Of a stretch of 64,000 nucleotides of DNA, positions 40,335 to 51,384 are shown piece after piece; position 1 is the stretch's first letter; each line of letters opens with the position of its first letter. The position numbers and the translations under genes are program-made. The notes under the pieces are model-generated. The model made no database searches, was not told the origin of the DNA, and was given only the letters and a program-made list of their open reading frames with translations. The stretch is from Neptunomonas qingdaonensis (GTDB lineage: Bacteria; Pseudomonadota; Gammaproteobacteria; Pseudomonadales; Balneatricaceae), in contig NZ_FOOU01000002.1 of assembly GCF_900113275.1 (NCBI RefSeq), positions 392,141-456,140 of the forward strand. The letters run 5' to 3'.

Positions 40335-41568
40335 CCAGCACTACGTATTTCTGAGAAGTTAATCCCTCAAGCCCGACAGGACCACGCGCATGGATTTTAT
40401 CGGTCGAAATACCTATCTCCGCACCTAGTCCATACTCAAAGCCATCGGCAAAGCGTGTAGACGCGTTAACAATGACAGAGCTTGAATCAACTTCACGCAG
40501 AAAACGGCGCGACAATGTATAGTTTTCTGTCACGATGGCATCCGTATGGTGAGATCCATAATGATTAATATGCTTAATCGCGGCGTCAATATCAGCAACA
40601 ACCTTAATCGACAATACCGGTGCCAAATACTCGGTAGACCAATCCGCTTCTGTCGCTTCTTTTATAGCAGGTACCAGTGTTCGTGTTTGCGCACAACCAC
40701 GTAACTCAACGCCTGCCGCCTTAAAACGATCAACTAAATCACCCAGCACCTCTTCAGCAACACCTTCATGAACCAGTAAGGTTTCCATCGTATTGCAGGT
40801 GCCGTAACGGTGAGTTTTAGCATTGAGCGCTATATTAACCGCTTTAGCTCTATCTGCCTGCAGGTCTATAAATACGTGGCAAATGCCATCAAGATGCTTA
40901 ATCACCGGTACTTTGGCGTCACGACTGATACGTTCTATCAGACCCTTCCCCCCACGCGGCACGATCACATCGACATATTCCGGCATGGTAATTAATTTGC
41001 CTACCGCCTCCCGATCCGTTGTTTCAACAACCTGCACAGCCTCAGCAGGCAGTCCAGCCGCCGTTAAACCAGTACGGATACAGGCAGCCACGGCCTGGTT
41101 AGAATGAATCGCTTCTGAGCCACCACGCAAAATAGTCGCATTGCCTGATTTAAGACACAAACTGGCAGCTTCAACCGTCACATTCGGACGGGATTCATAA
41201 ATAATGCCGATAACACCCAGTGGCACACGCATTTTGCCTACCTGAATACCGGAAGGGCGGTAATTCATATCGGTAATACTGCCAACAGGATCAGGCAGTG
41301 CCACCACCTGGCGTAAGCCTTCAATCATGCCATCGATGGTTTTATTACCCATCTCCAGCCTGTCCAGCATGGCTGCATCCAAGCCATTCTGACGAGCATT
41401 TTCCAGATCTTTTCTATTCGCGTCTATTAGCTCAGCGCGATTAGCATCAAGCGCTGCAGCCATACCCAGTAACGCTTTATTTTTGATGCCCGTATCTGCA
41501 CGCGCCACCAATCGGGATGCTTCTCTGGCCTTTTGTCCTAACATGTTCATATATAGTTCGACGTTCAT
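40312..41568 (-). CDS. proA: Gamma-glutamyl phosphate reductase
   Basis: ProA reduces gamma-glutamyl phosphate to the semialdehyde in proline synthesis. The 418-aa protein has the aldehyde-dehydrogenase-like fold with the active cysteine in [14 protein letters not shown] and the conserved [14 protein letters not shown] and VPRGGKGLI motifs. I use ATG 41568, which has AAGG 7 bases upstream, rather than the GTG at 41571. It heads the proA-nadD-rsfS-rlmH-mrdA-rodA-mltB-rlpA unit. No proB is in the window. Confidence 0.96.
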   Translation of the reverse strand: MNVELYMNMLGQKAREASRLVARADTGIKNKALLGMAAALDANRAELIDANRKDLENARQNGLDAAMLDRLEMGNKTIDGMIEGLRQVVALPDPVGSITDMNYRPSGIQVGKMRVPLGVIGIIYESRPNVTVEAASLCLKSGNATILRGGSEAIHSNQAVAACIRTGLTAAGLPAEAVQVVETTDREAVGKLITMPEYVDVIVPRGGKGLIERISRDAKVPVIKHLDGICHVFIDLQADRAKAVNIALNAKTHRYGTCNTMETLLVHEGVAEEVLGDLVDRFKAAGVELRGCAQTRTLVPAIKEATEADWSTEYLAPVLSIKVVADIDAAIKHINHYGSHHTDAIVTENYTLSRRFLREVDSSSVIVNASTRFADGFEYGLGAEIGISTDKIHARGPVGLEGLTSQKYVVLGDGHTRK

Positions 41569-41726
41569 CACTTACCCTTCCGCGTTCACGTAACCTATAA
41601 TTATACAATGCTATTATTGCCGGGTCATGAACTGCTTTATATGAGTGACCATAAAGACCACTAACTGATATCATCGATCCACATTTTAATGTGGCAACGA
41701 CCTTAATACGGACACATACCAGTCAA

Positions 41727-43370
41727 ATGCAATTCATCCTGAAAAAACCGCACTACCGATTAATATTTGCCACGGCACTGGTAATGCTATCAGGCTGGAT
41801 TATTAGCGCATCTTACCTTTATCTGGTGACTGACAGTATCGCCAAAAACGAAGCACAGATAACTGCACGGCACACTGCCCGCCAAGCCGCGATTACTATC
41901 CAGCCTTACCTTCTGGCTGAAGATATCATTAGCCTGAACTTTTACCTGAATAACCTCACAGAAGCCCGCTTAGTTAATGGCGTCGCCATCTACAACAAAC
42001 AATCCAAACTCATTGCCAGGGCAGGTGAAAACAACGGGACTGAGCAACAAGTCATCCTCGGCAATCAACAAACACCTACCGGAACATTAAAGCTCTATAG
42101 CAACCATGAAGCACAGAAAGACATGCTGTCCGGCCTGTTATGGCAAGTATCCATTCTCTCTTTAATCACATTATTGGCGACATTAGTGACATTATGGTTA
42201 GCGTTAAAACCATTAAAAATCAGCTCAGATGAGCCCGAAGGCACTGAAAAGCAAAACGATGCTCTTACAGCAGAAACAGCATCAGAAGCAGTAACAGAAG
42301 TTCACAACGAAGAGGAATCGACTCAAAACACAGTTTCTGACTCATTTACTCAAACCTTAGAAGCAGCGCTGGAAGACACGCCAGGCAAGATCCCACCGAT
42401 ACTGGAGGTAGACAGCAGCAACAATCCCAGCGCCACCCGCCCGGAAGAAGCGTTAGACGAGAACAACTCAGACACCCTAAAGACTCATCAACTTCATGAT
42501 TCATCGTCAGACGAAACGCTCAACGATGACGAATTGGTGAATTTACTAAGACCCGATACGACTCAGCGTATGCCGCACTTTACTCCCTCGCCCATGCAGC
42601 CCGATGATGATGAAGTGCAACCCCGACAACCACAGCGTGAAGCAACCTATGAACTGGAAGAGCACCAACAAAGCACGTCTCAGGCAGCCCCGGCTTCTGC
42701 AAAGCCCAACCCCTTGCGCGCTCATGAGCGCACTGAAGAACAGCTTGATCTTTACAGCCTGGAGCACCAGTTAGAACTATCACTGCAACCACAGGATGCC
42801 GCCTACCTGTTTTATATCGATGCCACAACAGGCCATGCGGATTACGTGGAACCAGAAGAACATAATTATTTACTGCAAACATACGAAAAACTGATCAAAA
42901 AAGTAGCCGCTATCTATGGCGGTGCCGTTTCTATCGACGCCAGTGGAGATCTGCAACTATTCTTTGATGATCAGGATGAAGAAGATGGTCATGGTGTACA
43001 TGCGCTATGCGCTGCAAAACTCTTCACCCTGCTGTACAGAGCATTCAATCAGGCACGCATCAAATCGTTTAAGCCTGTCCTTAATCTCCACATGGCTATT
43101 GTTCGTGGCAACCGGGCAAAGTTTAATTTAATTAAAGAAGAGGCGTTATTCCTGACACGTACCACGCAGAGCAATGAGCTGATAAGCCACACAGCGTTAA
43201 CCGAAGCACGCCAACTGAAAGCAACGCTGCTATCCAGCGCTGATGTGCGCCGGGAAGATGAAGATAAAGTATTAATTCTTTCGTTAACGGCTTCCTATCA
43301 GGCTTTGCTTAACAAACAAGCAACTCATCTGCTCAGCAAGCCTGTCAAAGAAACAACAGCAGATCATTGA
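41727..43370 (+). CDS. AhpA/YtjB-like membrane protein
   Basis: This protein of about 547 aa is anchored by two membrane helices (about 9-33 and 138-160 from this start) around a small periplasmic domain with [12 protein letters not shown], as in the AhpA/YtjB (SMP) family. A long acidic disordered stretch (about 170-345) follows. The C-terminal domain (about 370-540) resembles a cyclase-like fold without catalytic residues that I can point to. I prefer ATG 41727 to the GTG at 41691; neither has a Shine-Dalgarno sequence. It converges with parC and the two stops overlap by 7 bases. Confidence 0.65.
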   Translation: MQFILKKPHYRLIFATALVMLSGWIISASYLYLVTDSIAKNEAQITARHTARQAAITIQPYLLAEDIISLNFYLNNLTEARLVNGVAIYNKQSKLIARAGENNGTEQQVILGNQQTPTGTLKLYSNHEAQKDMLSGLLWQVSILSLITLLATLVTLWLALKPLKISSDEPEGTEKQNDALTAETASEAVTEVHNEEESTQNTVSDSFTQTLEAALEDTPGKIPPILEVDSSNNPSATRPEEALDENNSDTLKTHQLHDSSSDETLNDDELVNLLRPDTTQRMPHFTPSPMQPDDDEVQPRQPQREATYELEEHQQSTSQAAPASAKPNPLRAHERTEEQLDLYSLEHQLELSLQPQDAAYLFYIDATTGHADYVEPEEHNYLLQTYEKLIKKVAAIYGGAVSIDASGDLQLFFDDQDEEDGHGVHALCAAKLFTLLYRAFNQARIKSFKPVLNLHMAIVRGNRAKFNLIKEEALFLTRTTQSNELISHTALTEARQLKATLLSSADVRREDEDKVLILSLTASYQALLNKQATHLLSKPVKETTADH

Positions 43371-43378
43371 TCTGCTGT
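43356..43378. repeat. Palindrome at overlapping stop codons
   Basis: An 11-bp perfect inverted repeat with a one-base centre spans the overlapping stops of the AhpA-like gene and parC. No T-run follows on either strand, so it may act as a 3'-end-protecting hairpin rather than an intrinsic terminator. Confidence 0.6.
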
Positions 43379-45634
43379 CTCACTCTTAGTACTCATCACT
43401 TCAAGCTTATCGACACGCTGATACCCACGCGGCAACTTATTACCACGGCGCCCCCGCTCACCCCGATAATGCTCCAGATCAGAGGGCTTCAGCTTCAGGT
43501 GCTGTCGACCCGCATGCACCTGCAACGTGGCATCAGGCATAAAGATGGCCACATCACAAACGACCTCTTCCCGTGTTGCCGCCCGTACAGAAGGGATGTT
43601 TATAATTTTATTACCTTTTCCTCGTGCCAGCTCTGGCAACTCAGATACAGGGAATACCAATAAACGCCCCTCACTCGTGATAGCCGCTAATAATGCCTGC
43701 GCCATATCGTCAACCTTGACAGGATCCAGCACGTGCGCATTTTTCGGCAAAGTCAGTGCCGCTTTACCATTCTTGGTTTTACTCGACAGGTCAGCAATAG
43801 AGGTAATAAATCCATATCCGGCATCGGATGCCAATAATATTTTATCATCATCTTTACCGGATATAGCCGCTTCTATGACAGCCCCTTTCTGTAAGGTTAT
43901 ACGTCCGGTAATCGGCTCCCCCTGTCCGCGGGCAGAAGGCAAGGTATGCGCTTCCAGCGTATAACTTCGTCCGGTTGAATCAAGCAGAATAAGCGGCTGA
44001 TTCATGCGGCCGGCACACGCCAATTTAAATCCATCGCCAGACTTATAACTCAAACCAGCACCGTCTATATCATGCCCTTTTGCGGCACGTATCCAGCCCT
44101 GCTTCGAAATAACAGCCGTCACAGGATCCGACGAAAGCAGATCTTTTTCACTAAACGCCTGCGCTTCCTGGCGCGACACAAGAGGCGAACGCCGTGCATC
44201 GCCGTATGTCTCCATATCTTGCGTGAGTTCTTTTTTAATCAGCGTACGCATTCTTTGATCAGAGCCTAATATCAGCTCAAGTTTTTTACGCTCAGCTTCC
44301 AGCTCATCCTGCTCTGACTTGATCTTAAACTCTTCAAGCTTAGCCAGGTGGCGCAGCTTCAGATCGAGAATTGCGTCAGCCTGAATATCGCTCAGGTTAA
44401 AGCGCCTCATCAACTCCTGTTTAGGTTCATCTTCATAACGAATGATCGCAATCACTTCATCAATATTAAGATAAGCAACCATCAAACCTTCGAGGATATG
44501 CAGCCGATCCAACACTTTCGACAGGCGATGTTCAAGACGACGACGTACAACACCGGTGCGCCAACTCAGCCATTCAGTCAAAATCATACGCAGATTTTTT
44601 ACTTGCGGACGCCCATCCACACCGATCATGTTCATATTGACACGATAGGTTCTCTCAAGGTCTGTCGACGCAAAAAGATGCGCCATCAACTGCTCGACAT
44701 CAATACGGTTGGAGCGCGGAATAATCACCAGGCGAGTCGGACTTTCATGATCAGACTCATCACGAAGATCCGCCACCATCGGCAGCTTTTTCTGCTGCAT
44801 CTGTTGTGCGATCTGCTCGAGAATTTTGTCACCCGACACCTGATACGGCAGCGCAGTGACAATAATATCGCCCTGCTCCTGCGTGTAAACGGCCCGCATC
44901 CGCACCGACCCCTTACCTGTCTCATAAAGCTTCAGCAGGTCGCTGGGCGAAGAGATAATCTCGGCATCCGTTGGCATATCCGGCGCTGGAATAAATGTGC
45001 ACAACTCAGCAATATCCGCTTTGGGATTATCCAGCAGATGAATACAGGCAGAGGTCACTTCCCGCAGGTTATGCGGCGGAATATCAGTAGCCATACCCAC
45101 CGCAATACCGCTGCCGCCATTCAGCAGGATATTGGGTAAACGCGCCGGCAGTACCGCCGGCTCGAGCAGGGTTCCATCAAAGTTGGGTAGCCAATCGACC
45201 GTACCCTGACTCACTTCCTGCAATAAGACTTCGGCATACTTAGTCAGCTTGGCTTCGGTATAACGCATCGCAGCAAATGATTTAGGATCATCTTGTGAGC
45301 CCCAGTTCCCCTGACCATCCACCAGTGGATAGCGATAACTAAATGGCTGCGCCATCAGCACCATCGCTTCATAGCAGGCACTATCACCATGCGGATGGTA
45401 TTTACCCAACACATCACCGACCGTACGCGCAGACTTCTTATGCTTGGCAGCGGCCTTCAAACCCAACTCGGACATTGCGTAAACAATGCGGCGCTGCACA
45501 GGTTTCATGCCATCGCCAACATGTGGCAAAGCACGATCCAGAATGACGTACATGGAGTAGTCCAGATACGCTTTTTCGGTAAAATCCTTCAGCGATAAAC
45601 GTTCGATGCTATCGTCTGTTATTACTTCACTCAT
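43364..45634 (-). CDS. parC: DNA topoisomerase IV subunit A
   Basis: ParC cuts and rejoins DNA to unlink daughter chromosomes, with ParE. The 756-aa protein has the active tyrosine Y125 ([10 protein letters not shown]) and the quinolone-resistance region HGDSACYE, with wild-type-like S85 and E89. The length fits ParC (752 in E. coli) better than GyrA. parE is not in the window. It is the last clearly core gene before the accessory region. Confidence 0.96.
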   Translation of the reverse strand: MSEVITDDSIERLSLKDFTEKAYLDYSMYVILDRALPHVGDGMKPVQRRIVYAMSELGLKAAAKHKKSARTVGDVLGKYHPHGDSACYEAMVLMAQPFSYRYPLVDGQGNWGSQDDPKSFAAMRYTEAKLTKYAEVLLQEVSQGTVDWLPNFDGTLLEPAVLPARLPNILLNGGSGIAVGMATDIPPHNLREVTSACIHLLDNPKADIAELCTFIPAPDMPTDAEIISSPSDLLKLYETGKGSVRMRAVYTQEQGDIIVTALPYQVSGDKILEQIAQQMQQKKLPMVADLRDESDHESPTRLVIIPRSNRIDVEQLMAHLFASTDLERTYRVNMNMIGVDGRPQVKNLRMILTEWLSWRTGVVRRRLEHRLSKVLDRLHILEGLMVAYLNIDEVIAIIRYEDEPKQELMRRFNLSDIQADAILDLKLRHLAKLEEFKIKSEQDELEAERKKLELILGSDQRMRTLIKKELTQDMETYGDARRSPLVSRQEAQAFSEKDLLSSDPVTAVISKQGWIRAAKGHDIDGAGLSYKSGDGFKLACAGRMNQPLILLDSTGRSYTLEAHTLPSARGQGEPITGRITLQKGAVIEAAISGKDDDKILLASDAGYGFITSIADLSSKTKNGKAALTLPKNAHVLDPVKVDDMAQALLAAITSEGRLLVFPVSELPELARGKGNKIINIPSVRAATREEVVCDVAIFMPDATLQVHAGRQHLKLKPSDLEHYRGERGRRGNKLPRGYQRVDKLEVMSTKSETADQ

Positions 45635-45934
45635 GTTTTAATATCCATCAACTTGTCTTATAAACCATAACCTGTCACAAAAAACCCAAATAGATCACTT
45701 ATATCAGGGTATAAAAACAATACGGCTGCATAAAAATAAACCATATAATGACATTTATAAGCCAAAATTAACCATAATATGGCAAAATATTCATCCTTAC
45801 TTCAGAACCACTCGAAGGATAGCATGCAAGAAACGCATTAAGCGACAATATAAAAACATGTAACCTCTTGCACAAAACTATTAATAATAAAGCTAGTATA
45901 GATCGACTAAGGTAGTGGCGTAGAACAAACAACA
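45635..45934. other. AT-rich junction between core and accessory DNA
   Basis: This 300-base gap between parC and the HNH gene is AT-rich. No tRNA gene, attachment repeat or IS end could be recognised. It marks where the conserved gene order ends. Confidence 0.5.
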
Positions 45935-46792
45935 CTAGTCTAAAAAACCTCCTCGGCAAAACCAATCATCCTCAGCTAATGTAATGTAGAAAATTGATCG
46001 CCAAGAGTTAGGTTGATGGCACTGCGATATTCTATGGAAGTGCCCCGAAACACCTCCTTCCTCCATTATAGGTAACAACCCCCGGACAGTTTCTATTGCT
46101 GTTGTCATCTCGGTAGTAGCCTGTACAGAAAAAGCGTCGCCTAAGCCAAACGCCACAAAGTGAGTTTCAACCCTTTCTTTAGATAGTGCCGACCATGTTG
46201 CAGGAGGATAAACAGAGTAAGTAACAATGGGGATAGTGTCGTGCCTTACCGTACCCCTGATCCACCTCTCATCAAAAAACATAGAATCATCAAAATATGG
46301 ATGTATGGATAGCATTTCAGGTTGAGATATAACTGAGCTACCCTTCCCAGTATTACAGTCTCGGCATGCGGGGACTAAATTGATAGGTAATACGGAAAAC
46401 AAATGGTAACGCGACTTAGGCAAGTAATGGTCTAAAGTATGCACACTCCCAAAGCCACATATCGGACAGACCCCACCGGTAGAAGCTTTAATTGCCTCAT
46501 AAATATCCCGAGCGGCAGTTGACTCTTTCAGAAAATATGTCTCATAAAGTATTTTCAAATCATCTTTAGTAACATCACCTACAATCTTATCCTCGGAGTG
46601 ACCATGCCGCGCACATTGGAAAGTATGTAGGCAAAGTGACTCTGCTTTTTGCTTATACTTATCTTCGTTGTCCAGGATCAGCTGTTTTTCAAATAACAAC
46701 CTCGTATACAAATCAGTTCCAACACCTACATTATCCAAGGATGCTTGATAAGCATCTTCAAAGCTAAATGGCGGATAAGGTAATTTTTTCAT
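45935..46792 (-). CDS. HNH endonuclease, PtuB-like
   Basis: This 285-aa protein has a zinc-stabilised HNH nuclease domain: C109-x2-C112, D121-H122, N138, then C143-x2-C146 and N147. Around it are helical regions with no motif I recognise. It follows the ATPase gene by 9 bases on the same strand and has AAGG before its ATG, so they are made together. An ATPase-HNH pair of this order resembles the Septu anti-phage system (PtuA-PtuB), in which the nuclease cuts nucleic acid when the ATPase senses infection. That assignment is by architecture only. Confidence 0.7.
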   Translation of the reverse strand: MKKLPYPPFSFEDAYQASLDNVGVGTDLYTRLLFEKQLILDNEDKYKQKAESLCLHTFQCARHGHSEDKIVGDVTKDDLKILYETYFLKESTAARDIYEAIKASTGGVCPICGFGSVHTLDHYLPKSRYHLFSVLPINLVPACRDCNTGKGSSVISQPEMLSIHPYFDDSMFFDERWIRGTVRHDTIPIVTYSVYPPATWSALSKERVETHFVAFGLGDAFSVQATTEMTTAIETVRGLLPIMEEGGVSGHFHRISQCHQPNSWRSIFYITLAEDDWFCRGGFLD

Positions 46793-46801
46793 GAATTAAC
46801 C

Positions 46802-48322
46802 TTATTTATCCCGTGCGGAGATCAGAGTCCTGAGCAACACCTGACCCTCGAAGCCTAACTGACCATCATAGCTATTTAGTATTTCATCATAACTATCACC
46901 GCTCTGGACAGATGCAACTAGAAGATCATGATAACCAGATTTAGTTACCTCCAGACGAAAAACCTCCCTTGTAAGCACCCCCACATTTTCACCAAATGTT
47001 TGGATTCCAGGCCGCTCTTTTTGGGTTTTCTTTCCAAACCTAGTCACTTTCCAAACACAAGATTGGGGTATTTCTTGCAAAATCACGGGGGAATGAGTCG
47101 CTAGAATTGCAACACCATTACGATCATGGAGAAGCTCGCTCAATGAACGTATAAAAGCTGATAGCAGAGGAGGATGTAGGTGTCCTTCGGGTTCATCAAA
47201 GAGGACTAACGTTTTTTCCTCAACGGTTTCAACAAGTCTTGTAATTGTAAGCAAAACCACAAAATGCCCAGAACTCATCAGAGAAGCTTTCTTGATCGCT
47301 CCAGCAGATAACACTTCTTGATCTAGCGAAGTCAAACTCCCTAACTGCATCTCAGCAAAATTTTCATCCGATTCCAAAATTTTTATAGCTTTTAGCCAGC
47401 GTTCTTTCTTGCCCGTCTGCATGAAGCAAGAACTCAAAGCTTTAACAAAATCATTTCTTAACTCGTTAAGTCGCTTTAAGTAACCCTCATCAGAACCATC
47501 ATTTGCTTTTAACCCAATATAGCTATAACAGGTTCCTTTGGTGGGATCATGCCGCTCTTGCGGAGGCTCAAACGGATCAAATGCACTAAATGATACTGAT
47601 ACTAATCGGCTAAAATAATCATTTGGAATCTTAGATTCCTGGTCTCCTTCGCGATCATAAAACGCACACTCATTCGCCCCCCCAATAATCCCTTCTATCA
47701 TTCCATTTAAAAGTGTCGTTTTTCCTATCCCGTTCCGCCCAATAATGGCATGTATGTTATTTCGTGGCTTAGCCTTCACTGTCACATCAAACTCTAATGT
47801 AATTTCAGAAAACTTAGCGTTCTCCTCCCTTTTAAAAGAAAATTTGAAGTTTGTTAATGATGCAGCCCCAGATAGAAACCGTGAGAACTGTCCAGATATT
47901 GCAGTTAGGCTAACGCTCCTTAGGTGAGACGTTTTAAAAACCTCCTCCTCTAAAGCCTGTAATAAGATATTTTTATCATAAGCCACATCTCGTAGTGATT
48001 TAAGAACATGATTCCCAGCAGATAATGGCAAGGCTGCTCGAAGGTTCTTATAAAATTCTAAATCATCTCCTACAGAGAAATACCTTTCATCCAAAAAGTT
48101 AAAAGGGGATTCAATTTTTTTGTATGTTGGAACTGAGATATCTTGCCCTTGAAATCCAATTTTCAAACTGCCTATATCTGAGCTGTGACCTTTATCATCA
48201 AATACAGTCATATGAAACATCGTAACGAACGAATAATCATTCCAATGATCGATTTTTAAAAATACCGTATCAATGGCAGAGGTTGGTACATTTATGTCTC
48301 TTGGGATTAATACAAATTTCAC
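46802..48322 (-). CDS. SMC/ABC-like ATPase, PtuA-like
   Basis: This 506-aa protein is an ABC-type ATPase of the AAA_21/RecF-like group. Walker A is GRNGIGKT (195-202), the ABC signature is MSSGHF (349-354), Walker B is TLVLFDEPEGHLHP (371-384; D376, E377), and the switch histidine is H410. The insert between Walker A and the signature (about 210-345) is short and not a long coiled coil. The 180-residue N-terminal part is beta-rich and unlike known domains to my eye. It starts with GTG. With the HNH gene it forms a probable two-gene defence module. Confidence 0.72.
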   Translation of the reverse strand: MKFVLIPRDINVPTSAIDTVFLKIDHWNDYSFVTMFHMTVFDDKGHSSDIGSLKIGFQGQDISVPTYKKIESPFNFLDERYFSVGDDLEFYKNLRAALPLSAGNHVLKSLRDVAYDKNILLQALEEEVFKTSHLRSVSLTAISGQFSRFLSGAASLTNFKFSFKREENAKFSEITLEFDVTVKAKPRNNIHAIIGRNGIGKTTLLNGMIEGIIGGANECAFYDREGDQESKIPNDYFSRLVSVSFSAFDPFEPPQERHDPTKGTCYSYIGLKANDGSDEGYLKRLNELRNDFVKALSSCFMQTGKKERWLKAIKILESDENFAEMQLGSLTSLDQEVLSAGAIKKASLMSSGHFVVLLTITRLVETVEEKTLVLFDEPEGHLHPPLLSAFIRSLSELLHDRNGVAILATHSPVILQEIPQSCVWKVTRFGKKTQKERPGIQTFGENVGVLTREVFRLEVTKSGYHDLLVASVQSGDSYDEILNSYDGQLGFEGQVLLRTLISARDK

Positions 48323-48394
48323 TTTTTAACCACCGTAATCTGAAACGAGCTCTTAATCGACTGCCATAAAATAGTACTAATAATGATAAGAGCC

Positions 48395-48478
48395 CTAAGT
48401 GTCGGGCTGGAACTGGTCTGCAAGACGCATCAGCATCATCTTGCTTTGCTGGTAATCGTAGTGTTTATAACGTGCCAT
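48395..48478 (-). pseudogene. Transposase N-terminal remnant (IS1182-like)
   Basis: Twenty-seven codons starting MARYKHYDYQQSKMM and ending in a TAG resemble the first residues of IS1182-family transposases. Nothing of the catalytic core follows downstream; the Septu-like ATPase gene begins there. The remaining bases of 48323-48607, including a GC-richer stretch around 48530-48600, are likely more IS debris, but I cannot name them. Confidence 0.6.
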
Positions 48479-48607
48479 CCGTTGCATCCTGCGGGGTAAT
48501 ATTCTTTTACTGGATTTTAGATAACTACCCGCCCGAAGGCCAAGGACTGTGGGACTAATCCGACAGCATCAACGCCCGAAACCCAGGTTGAAGCTCCGTG
48601 ATAGGCA

Positions 48608-49258
48608 TCATGCGGCCTTGTACGATTCTGTTAGACAGGAATTCTCTAACTGGTTTTTAAATATATTCATAAGTCCTAATACCTCATCAATCATTTCTAC
48701 AAAATCATCACTTTCAATCTCAAGAGCTTCACCATGTGCAACATAATTCCTTCTTCCTACAAGCATTAAATCAATCAACTTCTCTTTAGACTCATAAAAT
48801 GAATAATCTAGCCCCAAGCACCACATGATCTCTTTTAGCACATTAGTAGATAAATTTGATTGTGTTTCTACAACATTTTTTGTTGGTATTTTTGCTCGGG
48901 TTGACTGATTATCAATTATATATCTTGTAACTTCATCAAACGCAGAATATTTATTAGACTCACTAGCTTTGTCTATTTTTCCTCTTACAAGCAATGTGAC
49001 AAAATTACTTTTTAGTTCTGATATAGTATGTCTCTGCGCTGCTATATATTCTAAAAAATATGTGCCAGATTTTTTTACGAAACCTTCCCAGTGAGCATAC
49101 AATAATGCGATTCCTGAACGACATAACACTCTCTTTCTAATTTTTGAAATGGTAGGCTCTTGAATAAGATTTTTTAATTCGGAAATCTCTCTCAATCTCC
49201 AAACATGATCTTGCCCAATCTTATCAACAAGGTCCTCTTTAGTTCTAATTGTTGCCAT
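48608..49258 (-). CDS. HEPN nuclease, MAE_28990/MAE_18760 family
   Basis: This 216-aa helical protein has the HEPN RNase motif R-x4-H as RNYVAH (R170-H175). The YAHWEGFVKKSGTYFLEY segment (54-71) is typical of the MAE_28990/MAE_18760 group. HEPN proteins of this kind are RNA-cleaving toxins or defence effectors. It overlaps the upstream DUF262 gene by 14 bases, with GAGG before its ATG, so the two proteins are made in step. Such a pair could act as effector and DNA-sensing or regulating partner. Substrate and trigger are unknown. Confidence 0.75.
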   Translation of the reverse strand: MATIRTKEDLVDKIGQDHVWRLREISELKNLIQEPTISKIRKRVLCRSGIALLYAHWEGFVKKSGTYFLEYIAAQRHTISELKSNFVTLLVRGKIDKASESNKYSAFDEVTRYIIDNQSTRAKIPTKNVVETQSNLSTNVLKEIMWCLGLDYSFYESKEKLIDLMLVGRRNYVAHGEALEIESDDFVEMIDEVLGLMNIFKNQLENSCLTESYKAA

Positions 49259-50351
49259 CGAAAACCTCGCGGCCGAATGGTAGTATTCTTGGAAGTCTAC
49301 GTGTCGCAGTTATGCCTGAACCAGACCAGTCGGTATATCGCTGATCACTCCATATACCAGCGGCCTTCCTTCTCAGATCTATAACAGGGTTTCCATTTTT
49401 TAGATTGTAACCAACGCCGTATGCTACTACTTCATATTGTGACAACAAAAAACCACCAGAGAACTTCTGCTTGTCAGTGCTATACCTTTTAAATGACTCA
49501 TCGGAAAGGTTATCTCTAAGTAAATCGAATGTTTTCTTAAATAGCGCTTCCCAAGAGACTTTATCAAAGTCATCATTAATTGCGATATTTCTCATTTTCT
49601 CAGTAATAAATATTCCCACATCCCCAAGTTTCTCAAGCTGTTCAGCATCAATATCGGAAAATATTAAAAATCGAAGTGCAAGTTCCAAGTCATATGATTC
49701 CTTGAGTGGCCGCTCACTTAAAGCTATACATTCCTGAAATGATGGATAGGAAGCAAGTGATTGAAGCCAGTTATAAAACTCTTTGTTCAGCATCACCAAA
49801 ATACAATTTCGCACCTCTTGAGGGCTTAGATCTGAACCACCCGTATTTAGCCTCTGAAATAAATCATATTTTGCAGTCTCGTCACTTTCTTTAAGAACGA
49901 TACTCACATTAATTTTTGAGCGTTTAATAATCAACCTTAGCTCTTGACTAAAAGAGTTATTTTCATCATCTGGATTGTTCCATTTCTTGCCGCCAAGGCT
50001 GGGTAAGTAATTTGTTGCTGAGAGAGTTAATGGTTCTACATTATTAGAATTTTCATCTTTTAATATCCCCATGAATTGGTAGATAGTGGATAACCTTTGC
50101 AGTCCATCTACCACATCCCATATCCCATCTTTACGCTGACTCACAAATACTGGTGGAATCGGAATACCTAACAATATTGATTCTATAAGGTTAGTTTTTT
50201 GGGTATCACTCCAGCGGTAGAAACGCTGGAATTCTGGATGAATATCAATTTCCTTACTTTCGTAAAGTGATCCCCATTCGCTAATAGACATAGCGTACCC
50301 ATCAGTCCTAATCTCTTTTCTTTTCTCATTAACTTCGTCAAGAAGTGACAT
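49245..50351 (-). CDS. DUF262 (ParB/GmrS-like) protein
   Basis: This 368-aa protein has an N-terminal DUF262 domain: FQRFYRWSDTQKTNLIESIL (41-60), IPIPPVFV and DGLQR (82-86). This ParB/sulfiredoxin-like fold, found in GmrSD-type and BREX-associated proteins, can hydrolyse nucleotides and, in some cases, nick DNA. The C-terminal half (about 170-368) is helical and lacks the usual GmrD-type HNH domain; instead a HEPN gene follows and overlaps. The GGAAG ribosome site is good. It is AT-rich compared with core genes, consistent with transfer. Confidence 0.75.
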   Translation of the reverse strand: MSLLDEVNEKRKEIRTDGYAMSISEWGSLYESKEIDIHPEFQRFYRWSDTQKTNLIESILLGIPIPPVFVSQRKDGIWDVVDGLQRLSTIYQFMGILKDENSNNVEPLTLSATNYLPSLGGKKWNNPDDENNSFSQELRLIIKRSKINVSIVLKESDETAKYDLFQRLNTGGSDLSPQEVRNCILVMLNKEFYNWLQSLASYPSFQECIALSERPLKESYDLELALRFLIFSDIDAEQLEKLGDVGIFITEKMRNIAINDDFDKVSWEALFKKTFDLLRDNLSDESFKRYSTDKQKFSGGFLLSQYEVVAYGVGYNLKNGNPVIDLRRKAAGIWSDQRYTDWSGSGITATRRLPRILPFGREVFDGNN

Positions 50352-50471
50352 AATATTCTTCCATTTATTCTTTATTTAAGCGGGTAAGTTAATTATTTCT
50401 GCCATGTAATGAAATTCTTACAAGACTAATTTACATTCTCAACCTAATGCTTTTTCAAGATTTTTCTTATT

Positions 50472-51020
50472 TCAGCTATCAAAAAAATATATATCTTTTT
50501 CTGATAACCCGCTAGTACAGGCTGCTTTTAGACTAAACTTCGATTCATTAGTTTTGCTCGCTAAAACCTGAACCTTTACATTTGTCATATGTTCCAAGTC
50601 TTCCATTAAATTTTGAGGCTCATTTTTATTTGAAAACCCTTTATGAACAAAAAATCTACTTATACTTATTAAATGTCTCAACTCTTTATCAAAGCCATAG
50701 CCAAGATCACCTTTAATATCTAAAATCACTGCTCTACAAATATTTTTGGCACCGGTATTCATTACGCTGCTATAAGAGGGGTAGACATTCACTGTCAGAT
50801 TAATTCTATTTAGATCCCAGTCATATTCAGCCCTAAACATATTTCGAACTACAATGTCTAAATCTTTAAATTTCTTTTCTTTAAAGCTTTCCTCTGTGCG
50901 GTAAAGCCCCCATTCAAACATTGATAAAGAGTCTTCCATTAAATATGTTGCTGACGTGCTCGGTTCTGCGATGCATTGAGTTGAAAAAACCAATATGAAG
51001 GAACCAAGTATCTTTCGCAT
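50472..51020 (-). CDS. Hypothetical exported protein
   Basis: I do not recognise this 182-aa protein. It has a signal peptide (MRKILGSFILVFSTQCIA) and cysteines in the mature part in KNICRAV (about 93) and AACTSG (about 168) that could form a disulphide. The rest is mixed alpha/beta with many charged residues. It is upstream of the DUF262/HEPN pair on the same strand, with a gap of about 120 bases, so it may or may not belong to that operon. Confidence 0.6.
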   Translation of the reverse strand: MRKILGSFILVFSTQCIAEPSTSATYLMEDSLSMFEWGLYRTEESFKEKKFKDLDIVVRNMFRAEYDWDLNRINLTVNVYPSYSSVMNTGAKNICRAVILDIKGDLGYGFDKELRHLISISRFFVHKGFSNKNEPQNLMEDLEHMTNVKVQVLASKTNESKFSLKAACTSGLSEKDIYFFDS

Positions 51021-51357
51021 TGTGGGTAAAACCTCTTTAGAGCCTATGGATTTCTATTAATTTATACCCTTTTGGGGTTTCAAGAAAAAACCACAAAAGC
51101 ATTAATTTATTATAATTCAAAGAGATAAGAGTACTTAGACAGCCGTGAGTTTTGCAAAAAAGAGCCATCCCCTGCCCGACACATTCAATCCCTATTTTAG
51201 AATCATATATTGTCAGTTATAAAGATCAATAACTTAGCACTTTATTTCTGTATTTCTGGACAAAAAAAATCGTCATTTGATTAAAATTTGACAGTTAATC
51301 AGAGACTGTAGAAGAAATATTGCAAAGCTACCGTAGTATTGATGATAATGATGCGCA

Positions 51358-51384
51358 GAAAGCAAAAAGCAAAAAGCAAAAAGA
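51358..51384. repeat. AAAAAGC tandem repeat
   Basis: Three perfect copies of the heptamer AAAAAGC plus partial ends. Confidence 0.85.

Noticed and set aside
44348..45139. Long plus-strand reading frame of 263 codons
   Set aside because: It lies fully antisense to parC, has no ribosome site and no recognisable domain; parC is certain on the other strand.
45768..45965. Small minus-strand frame with hydrophobic composition between parC and the HNH gene
   Set aside because: Overlaps the HNH gene end, its composition reflects AT-rich DNA, and it has no credible ribosome site.
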